Assembly: GCA_035518875.1 (NCBI GenBank)
Contig: DATIXD010000203.1
Span: forward strand, 1 to 20,498
DNA length: 20,498 nt
Direction of reading: 5' to 3'
Origin: DATIXD01 sp035518875
Lineage (GTDB): Bacteria > Pseudomonadota > Gammaproteobacteria > Methylococcales > Methylococcaceae
A program made the translations under genes and the position numbers. This document shows positions 6,773-15,042 of this stretch, one piece after another. Every line of letters begins with the position of its first letter. Within the stretch, counting starts at the first letter, position 1. The notes under the pieces are model-generated. The model was not told the DNA's origin and searched no databases. It worked only from the letters and a program-made list of their open reading frames with translations.

Positions 6773-7585
6773 ATGCGCAAGCAAGCCAAGCCATCCCTTC
6801 CCGTTGCACTGATCGATGGCGATCTGCGCATCGGCGGTTACCTGAACGCCAGGTTCTTCGAACTGCTGGGGGCGATCGATCGAATCGGCTCAATCAACCG
6901 CGCAGCCCGTGATGTGGGGCTCAGTTACAAGGGAGCCTGGGAAATCATAGAGCGGGCCAACAACCTCTCGCCCAGACTATTGATCGAAACTGCAACGGGC
7001 GGCCGCGACGGGGGCGGAACCAAGCTCACCGAAACCGGCCGCAGGCTGCTTTCTCTATTTTCCAGACTTCAGGAAGAACACCGCCTATTCCTGGAAGGTC
7101 TAAATCGTAACTTGGCGGATGATTCGGAATTGTTGTTGTGGTTGAGGAGACTATTCATGAAAGCAAGTGCTCGTAATCAATGGTTTGGCACGGTCACGGA
7201 CGTCGAGGCCGGCGCCGTCTACTCGGAAATTTTCATTGCCCTCAAGGGAGGCGCCACATTGGTAGCGGCCGTGACGAAGGAATCGGTGGCATCCCTTGGG
7301 CTTGCCAAGGGAAAAGAGGTGTTGGCGTTGGTCAAGGCGCCCATGGTCATGGTTGTCACCGATCTGGAAGGCTTTCGTTTGTCCGCACGGAATCAGCTTG
7401 CCGGCACAATAACCCATCTGCAGAAAGGTGCGGTGAATGCCGAAGTGGTCATTGGGCTACCGGGCGGTGATTCCGTGGCCGCCACGATCACCAATGAAAG
7501 CGTCGACTCACTCGGGCTTGCGACCGGCAAGGCGGCAATGGCGGTATTCAAAGCCGGCGCAGTGATTCTTGGCGTTGCCGATTAA
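6773..7585 (+). CDS. modE: ModE, molybdate-responsive transcriptional regulator
   Basis: Binds molybdate and, in that state, represses molybdate-uptake genes and tunes molybdoenzyme genes. The 270-residue protein has the full ModE layout. The N-terminal winged helix-turn-helix (LLGAIDRIGSINRAARDVGL, SYKGAWEIIERANN) and dimerisation helix run to about residue 125. Two tandem Mop domains follow, each opening with SARNQ (about 131 and 204) and containing GAVYSEIFI / GAVNAEVVI and ATVTKESVASLGL / ATITNESVDSLGL-type blocks. The ATG at 6773 has almost no Shine-Dalgarno, and no better in-frame start lies upstream. An in-frame ATG at 7157 carries a strong one (see separate entry). It is last in the plus-strand mod cluster and a candidate regulator of the dyad at 2487-2510. 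Confidence 0.96.
   Translation: MRKQAKPSLPVALIDGDLRIGGYLNARFFELLGAIDRIGSINRAARDVGLSYKGAWEIIERANNLSPRLLIETATGGRDGGGTKLTETGRRLLSLFSRLQEEHRLFLEGLNRNLADDSELLLWLRRLFMKASARNQWFGTVTDVEAGAVYSEIFIALKGGATLVAAVTKESVASLGLAKGKEVLALVKAPMVMVVTDLEGFRLSARNQLAGTITHLQKGAVNAEVVIGLPGGDSVAATITNESVDSLGLATGKAAMAVFKAGAVILGVAD
7144..7159 (+). promoter_or_regulatory. Internal ribosome site and in-frame ATG inside modE
   Basis: GAGGAG at 7144-7149 stands 7 nt before an ATG at 7157-7159, in frame with modE at residue 129, exactly at the boundary between the DNA-binding part and the first Mop domain (MKASARNQWFG). Initiation here would give a 142-residue di-Mop protein like a stand-alone molbindin (ModG type). The Shine-Dalgarno is much stronger than that of the full-length start. 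Its use is inference. Confidence 0.4.
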
Positions 7586-7747
7586 CAAAGCGCAGCGGAA
7601 GGCGTTGGGTCGTCGCAATCGGGAGAGTTGGACTGAGGGCCGGTGCGAAAGCGCTGGACGACGCACCAAACCCTACCGATGATAAAAATTATGCTCGGAA
7701 AAACCCGGGTGAAGGTGGCCATCGAGGGAACAGAGCGCTTGGAGGAT

Positions 7748-7764
7748 GGTTACACTTTGTAACC
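7748..7764. promoter_or_regulatory. Orphan 17-nt operator-like dyad
   Basis: GGTTACA and TGTAACC form a perfect 7-bp inverted repeat around CTT. The size and 3-nt centre are typical of a dimeric repressor site (TetR or GntR class), but there is no divergent promoter or gene nearby for it to control. It could belong to a small RNA or be chance; I do not recognise the regulator. Confidence 0.35.
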
Positions 7765-7916
7765 GGTATCGCGGAATTTATGTTCGGTGCGAACGGCCAG
7801 ATGGTGCTGGTGGCGTGGGGTGACACCGGTAGGCCGGCGATTCCCTTGCCCTCAACCGTGATACTGACAGGGATGCTGCCCCCGCCGCTACCCTTGGCCT
7901 CTAGGTTCCGTCACTC

Positions 7917-7935
7917 CCCCGGATCGAGTCCGGGG
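7917..7935. repeat. REP-like intergenic hairpin
   Basis: CCCCGGA and TCCGGGG pair around TCGAG, preceded by GTCACTC. This resembles the dispersed extragenic palindromes (CGTCATTCCCGGA-type) common in proteobacterial genomes. Whether it is repeated elsewhere cannot be told from this window. Confidence 0.45.
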
Positions 7936-7982
7936 CAGACTGTGCCGGAAGGACGAGAGGCAAAAACTTAATTCAACCGCAT

Positions 7983-7999
7983 TGCCGGCGCTCCCGGCA
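7983..7999 (-). terminator. Possible terminator after prlC
   Basis: TGCCGG and CCGGCA pair around a 5-nt loop, 3 nt beyond the prlC stop. On the minus strand a run of five T occurs about 13 nt after the stem, too far for a classic Rho-independent terminator, so the assignment is weak. Confidence 0.35.
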
Positions 8000-8002
8000 C
8001 CG

Positions 8003-10042
8003 CTAGGCGGCGATGCCGTTATGCCGGAGCAGGGCGTCGATTTGCGGCTGCCGGCCACGGAAGTCCACGAACAGCTCCATCGCCTTGCGGCTGCCACCAC
8101 GTTCGAGGATTTTCTCCAAGAACGAGTGCCCCGTCTCGGGATCGAACACGCCCTTTTCCTCGAACAGCGAGAACGCATCGCTGGACAACACTTCCGCCCA
8201 TTTGTAGCTGTAATAGCCCGCGGCATAACCGCCGCCGAAAATATGCGAAAAGCTGTGGGGAAAGCGGTTGAAAGCGGGGGGAATGAACACCGCCGCCTGC
8301 CTTCTCACCTCGTCCAGGATTTCATAGATGCGCCCGCCGCGGGCCGGCTCGTACTCCCGGTGCATGCGGAAATCGAACAGGCCGAATTCCAGCTGGCGCA
8401 CCATCTGCATCCCCGACTGGAAATTGCGGGCGGCGATCATTTTGTCGAACAACTCCTTCGGCAAGGATTCGCCGGTCTGATAATGGCCCGAGATCAAATC
8501 CAACGCCTCGCGCTGCCAGCAGAAGTTCTCCATGAACTGGCTGGGCAACTCCACCGCGTCCCATTCCACCCCGTGAATGCCGGAGACGCCCAGGTGATCC
8601 ACCCGGGTTAGCATGTGGTGCAGGCCATGACCGAATTCGTGGAATAGGGTCAGCACTTCATCGTGACGCAGCAAGGCGGGATCGGAGCCTGCAGGCGGGG
8701 TGAAATTGCAGGTCAGAAAAGCGACCGGCGCCTGAATTTTGCCGCGCCACTTGCGGCGGGTGATGCATTCGTCCATCCAGGCGCCACCCCGCTTCTTCGG
8801 GCGAGCGTACAAGTCCAGGTAGAAACTGCCGCGCAGTTCGCCGGACCGGTCGCGAATCTCGTAGAAGCGCACATCCGGATGCCAGACATCGACACCTTCG
8901 ACCTCGCGAATCTGCAAGCCGTAGAGGCGTTCGACCACGGCGAACATGCCGGGCACGACGCGGGTATGGGGGAAGTAAGGCTTGATTTCCTCCTCTGAAA
9001 TCGCAAAGGCGTGCAGGCGTAGCATTTCCGAATAGTAATTGAGATCCCAGGCTTCCAGGTTTTCCAGACCATGCTGCTCGCGGGCGTAGGCACGGAGCTC
9101 CTCCAAATCCTTGCGGGCAACCGGTAGCGAGCGCCCGGAGAGGTCTTCGAGAAACTGGACAACTTCGCCGGTTGAGCGCGCCATCTTGGTCGCCAGGGAG
9201 AGTTCGGCATAGTTGGCGTAGCCCAACAAGTTCGCCTCCTCGTGACGAAGCGCCAGGATTTTTTCCATGATCTTCGAATTATCCCAACGGCCGGCGTTCG
9301 GTCCCTGATCGGACGCCCGCGTCGCGTATGCGGTGTAGAATTCGCGCCGCAATTCGCGATTATCCGCGTAAGTCGTCACGGCGAAGTAGGAGGGAAATTC
9401 GAGCGTGAATACCCAACCCGATTTCTCCCGGCTCTCCGCGGCCTGGCGCGCCAGGGTGCGGGCGGATTCCGGGATGCCGATCAAAAGCTGCTCGTCTTCG
9501 ATGTGCTTGATCCAGCCATTGGTAGCGTCGAGCACGTTGTCCTGAAACTGACTGCACAGCGTGGACAGCTCCTGGGCGATTTCCTTGAACCGGGCCTTTT
9601 GTTCCGGCGGCAGGGCGACGCCGGAAAGACGGAAATCCCTAAGGGCATTGTCGATAATCTTGCGCTGAGCCTCATCGAGAGACGGGAATTCGGGGCTTTC
9701 CGCAATACATTGGTACGCACGGCACAGTTCTTCGTTCTGGCCGACCTCGGTGGCGTATTCGCTCAGCATCGGCAGGCAGGCATTGTAAGCTTCCCGCAGT
9801 TCTTCGGTGTTCACCACCGAATTCAAATGACCGACCGGCGACCACGCCTTGTTGAGGCGGTCGTCCAGATCCTCCAGCGGTTCTACCAGATTGTCCCAGT
9901 TGTACGCCTTGCCCGGTTCAAGCAGCCCGGCGATGGCGGCGCGGTTTTCCGCCAGCAGTTGCTGTACGGCGGGGACGACGTGTTCGGGTTTGATTCGCGA
10001 AAACGGCGGCAGCTCGTGCTGCTCGAATAAGGGATTGGTCAT
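8003..10042 (-). CDS. prlC: Oligopeptidase A (M3 metallopeptidase)
   Basis: A cytoplasmic zinc peptidase that degrades short peptides, including cleaved signal peptides. It has 679 residues, matching E. coli PrlC/OpdA (680). The zinc site HEFGH lies at residues 468-472 (His, catalytic Glu, His), and the downstream GVEWDAVELPSQF carries the third ligand Glu. Other M3 blocks are the N-terminal LPPFSRIKPEHVVPAVQQLL, CNFTPP before the metal site, and the C-terminal HIFGGGYAAGYYSYKWAEVL. The start ATG at 10042 has a weak ribosome site. It lies 58 bp downstream of the HDOD gene on the same strand, possibly in one unit. Confidence 0.96.
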   Translation of the reverse strand: MTNPLFEQHELPPFSRIKPEHVVPAVQQLLAENRAAIAGLLEPGKAYNWDNLVEPLEDLDDRLNKAWSPVGHLNSVVNTEELREAYNACLPMLSEYATEVGQNEELCRAYQCIAESPEFPSLDEAQRKIIDNALRDFRLSGVALPPEQKARFKEIAQELSTLCSQFQDNVLDATNGWIKHIEDEQLLIGIPESARTLARQAAESREKSGWVFTLEFPSYFAVTTYADNRELRREFYTAYATRASDQGPNAGRWDNSKIMEKILALRHEEANLLGYANYAELSLATKMARSTGEVVQFLEDLSGRSLPVARKDLEELRAYAREQHGLENLEAWDLNYYSEMLRLHAFAISEEEIKPYFPHTRVVPGMFAVVERLYGLQIREVEGVDVWHPDVRFYEIRDRSGELRGSFYLDLYARPKKRGGAWMDECITRRKWRGKIQAPVAFLTCNFTPPAGSDPALLRHDEVLTLFHEFGHGLHHMLTRVDHLGVSGIHGVEWDAVELPSQFMENFCWQREALDLISGHYQTGESLPKELFDKMIAARNFQSGMQMVRQLEFGLFDFRMHREYEPARGGRIYEILDEVRRQAAVFIPPAFNRFPHSFSHIFGGGYAAGYYSYKWAEVLSSDAFSLFEEKGVFDPETGHSFLEKILERGGSRKAMELFVDFRGRQPQIDALLRHNGIAA

Positions 10043-10100
10043 GACGATATACGACAGGTTGAAACAAAGGGAGCGGATGTTGGCCCCAAAGGGCCGGATT

Positions 10101-11453
10101 TCAAAAAAACAGTTTCAGCGATTGATTGATCTTGTCCTTGGCCACGTGCAGGACATTCAGGGAATGCTCCGGAGAAAGCTGGCCATCCTTCAGTTTTTCG
10201 CAGGCCGGGATCGAGTTGATGGCGGGCAGTTCGGCCATCCGAGGTGTGCCGATGTAGGCGTGCAATTTGGAAAGGGTGACGATGTCGCTCAAGCGCAGTT
10301 CCGCACCGCCGTCGTGGAACCAGTCCTCCGCCAGCAGGGGAATTTCGACCAGTTCAGGGCGAAAGTCCCAGCGGCGCAGCACGAACACGCCCACGGGGCC
10401 GCGCAGCCAGGGCAGGGCCAGGGCGATATCCTCGGGCGACCAGTATTCGCGCGGAAAATTCTCGGCAAAGTAGAGGAAGGGCGTCACGCCGATGTCGCTG
10501 ACCAGCCCCGCCAGGAGCGCCTCCTCGGGGTCGACGCCGCCATTTTCCAAAGCCAGGACATAGCAGAGACTGGAGAGATAAACGCTCTTCTTCCATTCCT
10601 CTTGGAGCAACTGATTGATGTGGCGATCCTTGCACTGAAAGATCTGCTTCAGACTATAGCTGATCACCAGATTGCGCGTGGCCGCCAACCCCAGGCGCAC
10701 GATCGCATCCCGGCAGTTGCTGATGGGTCGGGTGGGCAAATACAGGGGACTGTTGGCCACATGCACGAGCTTGCCGGCAATGGCCGGATCCAGTTGCACG
10801 ATCTTGACCACTTCATTCACATCGACATTCTGTGCGATCGCCTTGCGGAGCTTGACTGCGACATCCGGCAGGGAGGGGATCGTCAGCTCCTCATCCCGGT
10901 AATACTGACAAAAAGCCTGAAACAGACGGCCCGAGCGCACCTCGACTGGGATCGAGGGATCGAGCGGGTCGATCGCGCTACGTTCGGCTGCGTCCTTGGA
11001 GGTATCTTGTCCCATGATCTTCGGAGACACCCGCAGCACCTGAATGTCGGTCAAGGCGAGAGCGGTCGCGCTGTAATGCTTGGCGCTGCACAAGGGGAAA
11101 CGCGATTTGGCGGTATTGGCTTGGACTTCATAACTACCGCCTTCCCCAAGATCCATCGATACGGCACCTTCCAGGAGGTAAAACACCGAATCGGAGGGCT
11201 CGCCACGCCGAAAGAGGATAGTTCCGGGTCCGAAAACCTCCGCCTCCCGATATAAGGCGAAAGCCTCCAATACCTCATCGCCGAGATTCCTGACGGGAAA
11301 TAATTCCTTGAGGATATCCAGGGTAATGGAGATGGGTTTGCGGGTGGAGGCGACTTTCTTGGGAACCGGCATCAGTTCCCCCTCCTGCGGAGCAGAGCCA
11401 GGCGCGTCGGCATTCTTGCCCTTGGAACCGAACAAACGTGTCAGCAAACCCAT
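10101..11453 (-). CDS. HDOD-domain protein with N-terminal cyclic-nucleotide-binding-like domain
   Basis: A predicted cytoplasmic signalling protein of 450 residues. About residues 45-150 form a cNMP-binding-like beta-roll (EVFGPGTILFRRGEPSDSVF, YLLEGAVSMDL). The phosphate-binding cassette is degenerate: where cAMP binders have a Gly-Glu and an Arg before Ser/Thr-Ala, this protein has FPLCSAKHYSATALA, lacking both the Glu and the Arg. Residues of about 180-380 form an HDOD domain (LPDVAVKLRKAI, VQLDPAIAGKLVHVANSPLY, DAIVRLGLAATRNLV), an HD-fold relative without phosphohydrolase residues that is often found in bacterial signalling proteins. The ligand is unknown. A GGCCC/GGGCC hairpin lies just past the stop, near 10082-10095. 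Confidence 0.9.
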   Translation of the reverse strand: MGLLTRLFGSKGKNADAPGSAPQEGELMPVPKKVASTRKPISITLDILKELFPVRNLGDEVLEAFALYREAEVFGPGTILFRRGEPSDSVFYLLEGAVSMDLGEGGSYEVQANTAKSRFPLCSAKHYSATALALTDIQVLRVSPKIMGQDTSKDAAERSAIDPLDPSIPVEVRSGRLFQAFCQYYRDEELTIPSLPDVAVKLRKAIAQNVDVNEVVKIVQLDPAIAGKLVHVANSPLYLPTRPISNCRDAIVRLGLAATRNLVISYSLKQIFQCKDRHINQLLQEEWKKSVYLSSLCYVLALENGGVDPEEALLAGLVSDIGVTPFLYFAENFPREYWSPEDIALALPWLRGPVGVFVLRRWDFRPELVEIPLLAEDWFHDGGAELRLSDIVTLSKLHAYIGTPRMAELPAINSIPACEKLKDGQLSPEHSLNVLHVAKDKINQSLKLFF

Positions 11454-11496
11454 GTGAGTAATTCCATCGTCTTCAAACGTGACTGGCCGTGATCGG

Positions 11497-11526
11497 CTAA
11501 TGCCTGGGCTGGCGGGTAACTGTCAA
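11497..11526 (-). promoter_or_regulatory. Possible promoter of the HDOD gene
   Basis: On the minus strand TTGACA (11521-11526) is a perfect -35 hexamer. After 18 nt comes CATTAG (11497-11502), a weak -10. The predicted transcript would start about 35-40 nt before the HDOD ATG at 11453. It lies in the 150-bp gap after gcvT, so the HDOD gene can be transcribed independently of gcvT. Confidence 0.35.
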
Positions 11527-11603
11527 AGGCCATGATTGATGTTTCGCGCATGATAACCAGACGACGGTCTCCAGGCAAAGCCAGCCGGGCTGCGGTTGCC
11601 GGT

Positions 11604-12710
11604 TCAATGGGCGAGCGAGGCGATTGCCATCAGCGGGCGGCCATAGCGGACGAAGCGCGGAGCCGTCACCGCCGCTTCCTTGAGTTGTCCGCGAATCTCG
11701 ACCTGGCAGCGGGTAAAGTTCCCGGCCGGCAATCGGGCGAAGGCGATGCCGCAATTCAATATGGGCGAAAAACCGCCGCTGGTGGTTTCGCCCTCGCCGA
11801 CGCCGGGCACGATCACCCGCTGATGAGCACGCAGCACGCCCCTGTCCTCCAAGATGAGGCCGACGAATCGACACAAGCCACCTCGCGCCCGCTGTGCCTC
11901 CAAGGCCTCGCGGCCGATGAAGCGCCGGGTTTCCGGCTCCCAGGCCACCGTCCGGCTCAGGCCGGCTTCCAGTGGACTCACGGTTTCATCCATGTCCGCG
12001 CCGTAGAGACACATTCCGGCTTCCAGGCGGAGCGTATCGCGGGAACCCAACCCACAGGGTTGGACCCCGGCATCCAGCAGTGCCCGCCAGAGCAGGCCCG
12101 CAGACTCCTTCGGCAAGACGATTTCATAACCCTCTTCTCCGGTGTATCCGGTGCGTGACACCTGCCAGTCGTCCCGCAGGATTCCCTCGAAAACGCCCAG
12201 TTCCGAGACGGCCCGCCGCAGCCCCGCATCGAAGCAGGCGTGCGCCTTGCGAAGCGCCGATGGGCCTTGCACGGCGATGATGGCCACATCGGCGCGGGGG
12301 GTGAGGACGACTTCGCAGCGTCCGGCTTGCCGGTCTATCCAGGCGAGATCCTTGCCGCGGGTCGCGGCATTGGCAATGATCCGGAACCGGCCCGCTTCCC
12401 ACTTGTAGACTATCAAATCATCCAGGACGCCGCCCGATTCGTTCAACATGCAAGTGTAAAGCGCCTGACCCGGCCGCCGCAAACGGTCGATGTCATTCGC
12501 CAACAGCCTGCGGAGAAAAGCTTCCGCCTCGCCGCCGACCAGGTCGATCACCGTCATGTGCGAAACATCGAACATGCCGGCGTCCCGTCTCACCGCGCGA
12601 TGCTCCTCGAGTTGGGAGCCGAAGTGAAGGGGCAGGTGCCAGCCGGCGAATTCGACCATGCGCCCGCCGGTTTGTTGGTGAATATCAAAGAGGGCCGTCT
12701 TTTGCGCCAC
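11604..12710 (-). CDS. gcvT: Aminomethyltransferase, T-protein of the glycine cleavage system
   Basis: Transfers the methylene group from aminomethyl-lipoyl H-protein to tetrahydrofolate, releasing ammonia. The 368 residues match the usual length. N-terminal ALFDIHQQTGGRMVEFAGWHLPLHF, the folate-site block FDVSHM, and ESGGVLDDLIVYK with the conserved catalytic Asp are all present, as is TGYTGEEGYEI. The C-terminal GCVT domain includes PLEAGLSRTVAWE and FIGREALEAQ. The start is a GTG at 12708-12710 with AGGAG 8 nt upstream; an ATG in between is out of frame. gcvH and gcvP are not in the window. The gene lies after the hppA terminator, so it needs its own promoter in 12711-12800. Confidence 0.96.
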   Translation of the reverse strand: MAQKTALFDIHQQTGGRMVEFAGWHLPLHFGSQLEEHRAVRRDAGMFDVSHMTVIDLVGGEAEAFLRRLLANDIDRLRRPGQALYTCMLNESGGVLDDLIVYKWEAGRFRIIANAATRGKDLAWIDRQAGRCEVVLTPRADVAIIAVQGPSALRKAHACFDAGLRRAVSELGVFEGILRDDWQVSRTGYTGEEGYEIVLPKESAGLLWRALLDAGVQPCGLGSRDTLRLEAGMCLYGADMDETVSPLEAGLSRTVAWEPETRRFIGREALEAQRARGGLCRFVGLILEDRGVLRAHQRVIVPGVGEGETTSGGFSPILNCGIAFARLPAGNFTRCQVEIRGQLKEAAVTAPRFVRYGRPLMAIASLAH

Positions 12711-12800
12711 CCGCGCATCTCCTGAAAATATCGTAAGCCCCTAGCCTAGCACAAGTCGGGCCGAGCAACGGGTCCAGCATGAGGTGATCGCGCCCTAATC

Positions 12801-12830
12801 AAAAAACAAGCCGGCGCGAGCCGGCTTGTT
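12801..12830 (-). terminator. Rho-independent terminator of the pfp-hppA unit
   Basis: On the minus strand AACAAGCCGGC and GCCGGCTTGTT form a perfect 11-bp stem around a 4-nt loop, directly followed by a T-run (TTTTTT including the stem end) 25 bp after the hppA stop. This is the strongest terminator in the window, and it separates hppA from gcvT. Confidence 0.9.
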
Positions 12831-12854
12831 CTGCTGCCTTGCGGGCAAGAAGCA

Positions 12855-14987
12855 CTAAAGCAGCGGTACGATCAGCAGCGCCACGATGTTGATGATCTTG
12901 ATCATCGGGTTGATCGCGGGGCCCGCCGTGTCCTTGTAGGGATCGCCTACGGTGTCGCCGGTCACCGCCGCCTTGTGGGCGTCCGAACCCTTGCCGCCGA
13001 AATGGCCGTCCTCGATGTATTTCTTGGCATTGTCCCAGGCGCCGCCGCCGGTGGTCATGGAAATCGCCACGAACAGGCCGGTGATGATGGAACCGATCAG
13101 AACGCCGCCCAAGGCTTCCTTGCCCAGGATCAGACCGACCGCCAAGGGCACGGCAATGGGCAGCAGGGAGGGCACAATCATTTCGCGGATAGCGGCCTTG
13201 GTCAACATGTCGACGGCCCTGGAGTAATCCGGCTTGGCGGTATATTCCATGATACCGGGGATTTCGCGGAACTGCCGCCGCACCTCGTTGACGATGCCGC
13301 CGGCGGCGCGTCCCACCGCCTCCATCGCCAGAGCGCCGAACAGATAGGGTACCAGGCCGCCGATGAACAGGCCGATGATGACCATGTGATGGGATAGGTC
13401 GAAGCTGACATTGCCGCCCAGGTTATGGGTGTAATCGGCGAACAGCACCAGCGCGGCCAGACCGGCGGAGCCGATGGCGTAGCCCTTGGTCACCGCCTTG
13501 GTGGTGTTGCCGACGGCATCCAGCGGATCGGTGATGTTGCGGATCGCCTCTGGGAGACCGGCCATTTCGGCAATGCCGCCAGCGTTGTCGGTGATGGGGC
13601 CATAGGCGTCCAGCGCCACGATCATACCGGTCATGGACAGCATGGTGGTGGCGGCGACGGCAATTCCGAATATGCCGGCCAATTCATGGGCGCCCCAGAT
13701 GCTGGCGCATACCGCAAGCACGGGCAGGGCGGTGGCTTTCATGGAAACGCCCAGGCCGGCGATGATATTGGTGGCGTGCCCGGTGGTCGAGGCTTCGGCA
13801 ATATGCCGCACCGGGTTAAACTCGGTGGCGGTGTAATATTCGGTGATGACGACCATCAGCGCGGTGAGTACCAGGCCGATCAGCGCGGCGAAATAAATGC
13901 TGTGCGCCCCAATCGCTTCATTGCCGAACGAGACGCCCCCGCCGAACATCATCAGGGTGATCGGATAGAACGCCACTGCGGCCAAACCGCCCGAGACGAT
14001 CACCCCCTTATAGAGCGCGCTCATGATCTTCTTGCCCGGCGCGATCCTGACGTAAAAAGTGCCGATGATGGAGGTGATGATGGAAACCCCGCCCAGCACC
14101 AAGGGATAGACGATGGCCTTCTCCGTGTTCATGGTCAAGATGCCCGCCAACAGCATGGTCGCAACCAGGGTGACTGCATAGGTTTCGAACAGGTCGGCGG
14201 CCATGCCGGCGCAATCGCCGACATTGTCGCCGACATTGTCCGCGATGACCGCCGGATTCCTGGGATCGTCCTCGGGAATACCGGCTTCCACCTTACCTAC
14301 CAGGTCGGCGCCCACATCCGCGCCCTTGGTGAAAATGCCGCCGCCGAGTCGGGCGAAAATTGAAATCAGGGAGCCGCCGAAGGCGAGACCGACCAGGGCG
14401 TGCAAGGGATCCTCCGCGCCCATGGCCTTGAGCAGGGTGTAATAGCCCGCCACGCCCAGAAGTCCCAAGCCCACCACCAAAAGGCCGGTGATGGCGCCGC
14501 CCCGGAAGGCCAGACCGAAGGCTGCGTCCATGCCGTTGCTTGCAGCCTGCGCGGTGCGCGAGTTGGCGCGCACGGAGATGTTCATGCCGATGTAGCCGGC
14601 GGCGCCCGAAAGAATCGCGCCGATAGCGAAGCCGACGGCCACCGACCAGCCCAGGGAGAAACCGATCAGGAAAAACAGGAGAACGCCGACCAGTCCGATG
14701 GTCTTGTACTGGCGGTTCAGGTAAGCCTTGGCGCCCTGCTGAATCGCCGCGGCGATTTCAACCATGCGGGCGTTGCCCGGCGCCTGGGAGTTGATCCAGG
14801 CGATGGAAAGAATGCCGTAGATCAGCGCGGCGATGGCGGCGGTGAAGGCAAAGGCCGTTCCCCAATCGACCACGAGGCCGATGAGCAGGAACTCGACGAG
14901 CCCGGCGATCGTGATGGTCTTGCAGCGGCGGTCGCGGAGGACCTGCCCCACGCAATCTTTCGCGCAGGCAATCAGTGCATTTGACAT
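12855..14987 (-). CDS. hppA: Membrane-bound proton-translocating pyrophosphatase (K+-independent type)
   Basis: An integral-membrane pump that couples PPi hydrolysis, or synthesis in reverse, to H+ transport. The 710-residue protein is strongly hydrophobic, with about 16 membrane segments expected for the family. Catalytic motifs include GGGIFTKGADVGADLVGKVE, DDPRNPAVIADNVGDNVGD, DNAGGIAEM and GDTVGDPYKDTAGPAINPMI. The determinant segment reads GNTTKAVTKGYAIGSA: Lys after GNTT is the signature of K+-independent H+-PPases (Ala in K+-dependent forms). AGGAG stands upstream of the ATG at 14987. The gene follows pfp by 55 bp on the same strand, as in Methylococcus capsulatus, and ends at a strong terminator. 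The N-terminus starts with an unusual Cys-containing stretch before the first helix. Confidence 0.97.
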   Translation of the reverse strand: MSNALIACAKDCVGQVLRDRRCKTITIAGLVEFLLIGLVVDWGTAFAFTAAIAALIYGILSIAWINSQAPGNARMVEIAAAIQQGAKAYLNRQYKTIGLVGVLLFFLIGFSLGWSVAVGFAIGAILSGAAGYIGMNISVRANSRTAQAASNGMDAAFGLAFRGGAITGLLVVGLGLLGVAGYYTLLKAMGAEDPLHALVGLAFGGSLISIFARLGGGIFTKGADVGADLVGKVEAGIPEDDPRNPAVIADNVGDNVGDCAGMAADLFETYAVTLVATMLLAGILTMNTEKAIVYPLVLGGVSIITSIIGTFYVRIAPGKKIMSALYKGVIVSGGLAAVAFYPITLMMFGGGVSFGNEAIGAHSIYFAALIGLVLTALMVVITEYYTATEFNPVRHIAEASTTGHATNIIAGLGVSMKATALPVLAVCASIWGAHELAGIFGIAVAATTMLSMTGMIVALDAYGPITDNAGGIAEMAGLPEAIRNITDPLDAVGNTTKAVTKGYAIGSAGLAALVLFADYTHNLGGNVSFDLSHHMVIIGLFIGGLVPYLFGALAMEAVGRAAGGIVNEVRRQFREIPGIMEYTAKPDYSRAVDMLTKAAIREMIVPSLLPIAVPLAVGLILGKEALGGVLIGSIITGLFVAISMTTGGGAWDNAKKYIEDGHFGGKGSDAHKAAVTGDTVGDPYKDTAGPAINPMIKIINIVALLIVPLL

Positions 14988-15042
14988 GGGAGATGCTCCT
15001 TATTGGTTTTGGTATGGATGGGCAATCGCCGGCATGGCGGGG

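Larger units (their letters stand above)
7586..8002. other. Convergent intergenic region between modE and prlC
   Basis: A 417-bp gap between two convergent genes. It contains an imperfect long hairpin with GGTGCG/CGCACC ends at 7642-7667, a perfect 17-nt dyad at 7748-7764, a REP-like hairpin at 7917-7935, and a hairpin directly after prlC. A 63-codon plus-strand ORF (7780-7971) has no ribosome site and no recognisable domain, and was not called. Confidence 0.6.

Noticed and set aside
7780..7971. 63-codon ORF after modE
   Set aside because: No ribosome site, low-complexity Pro/Ser content, and it runs through a REP-like hairpin.
9849..11255. 468-codon plus-strand ORF antisense to the HDOD gene
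   Set aside because: Spans the gap between two real minus-strand genes and shows no family features.
13425..14363. 312-codon plus-strand ORF antisense to hppA
   Set aside because: Gly/His/Asp-rich low-complexity translation typical of antisense frames; the hppA motifs are on the other strand.
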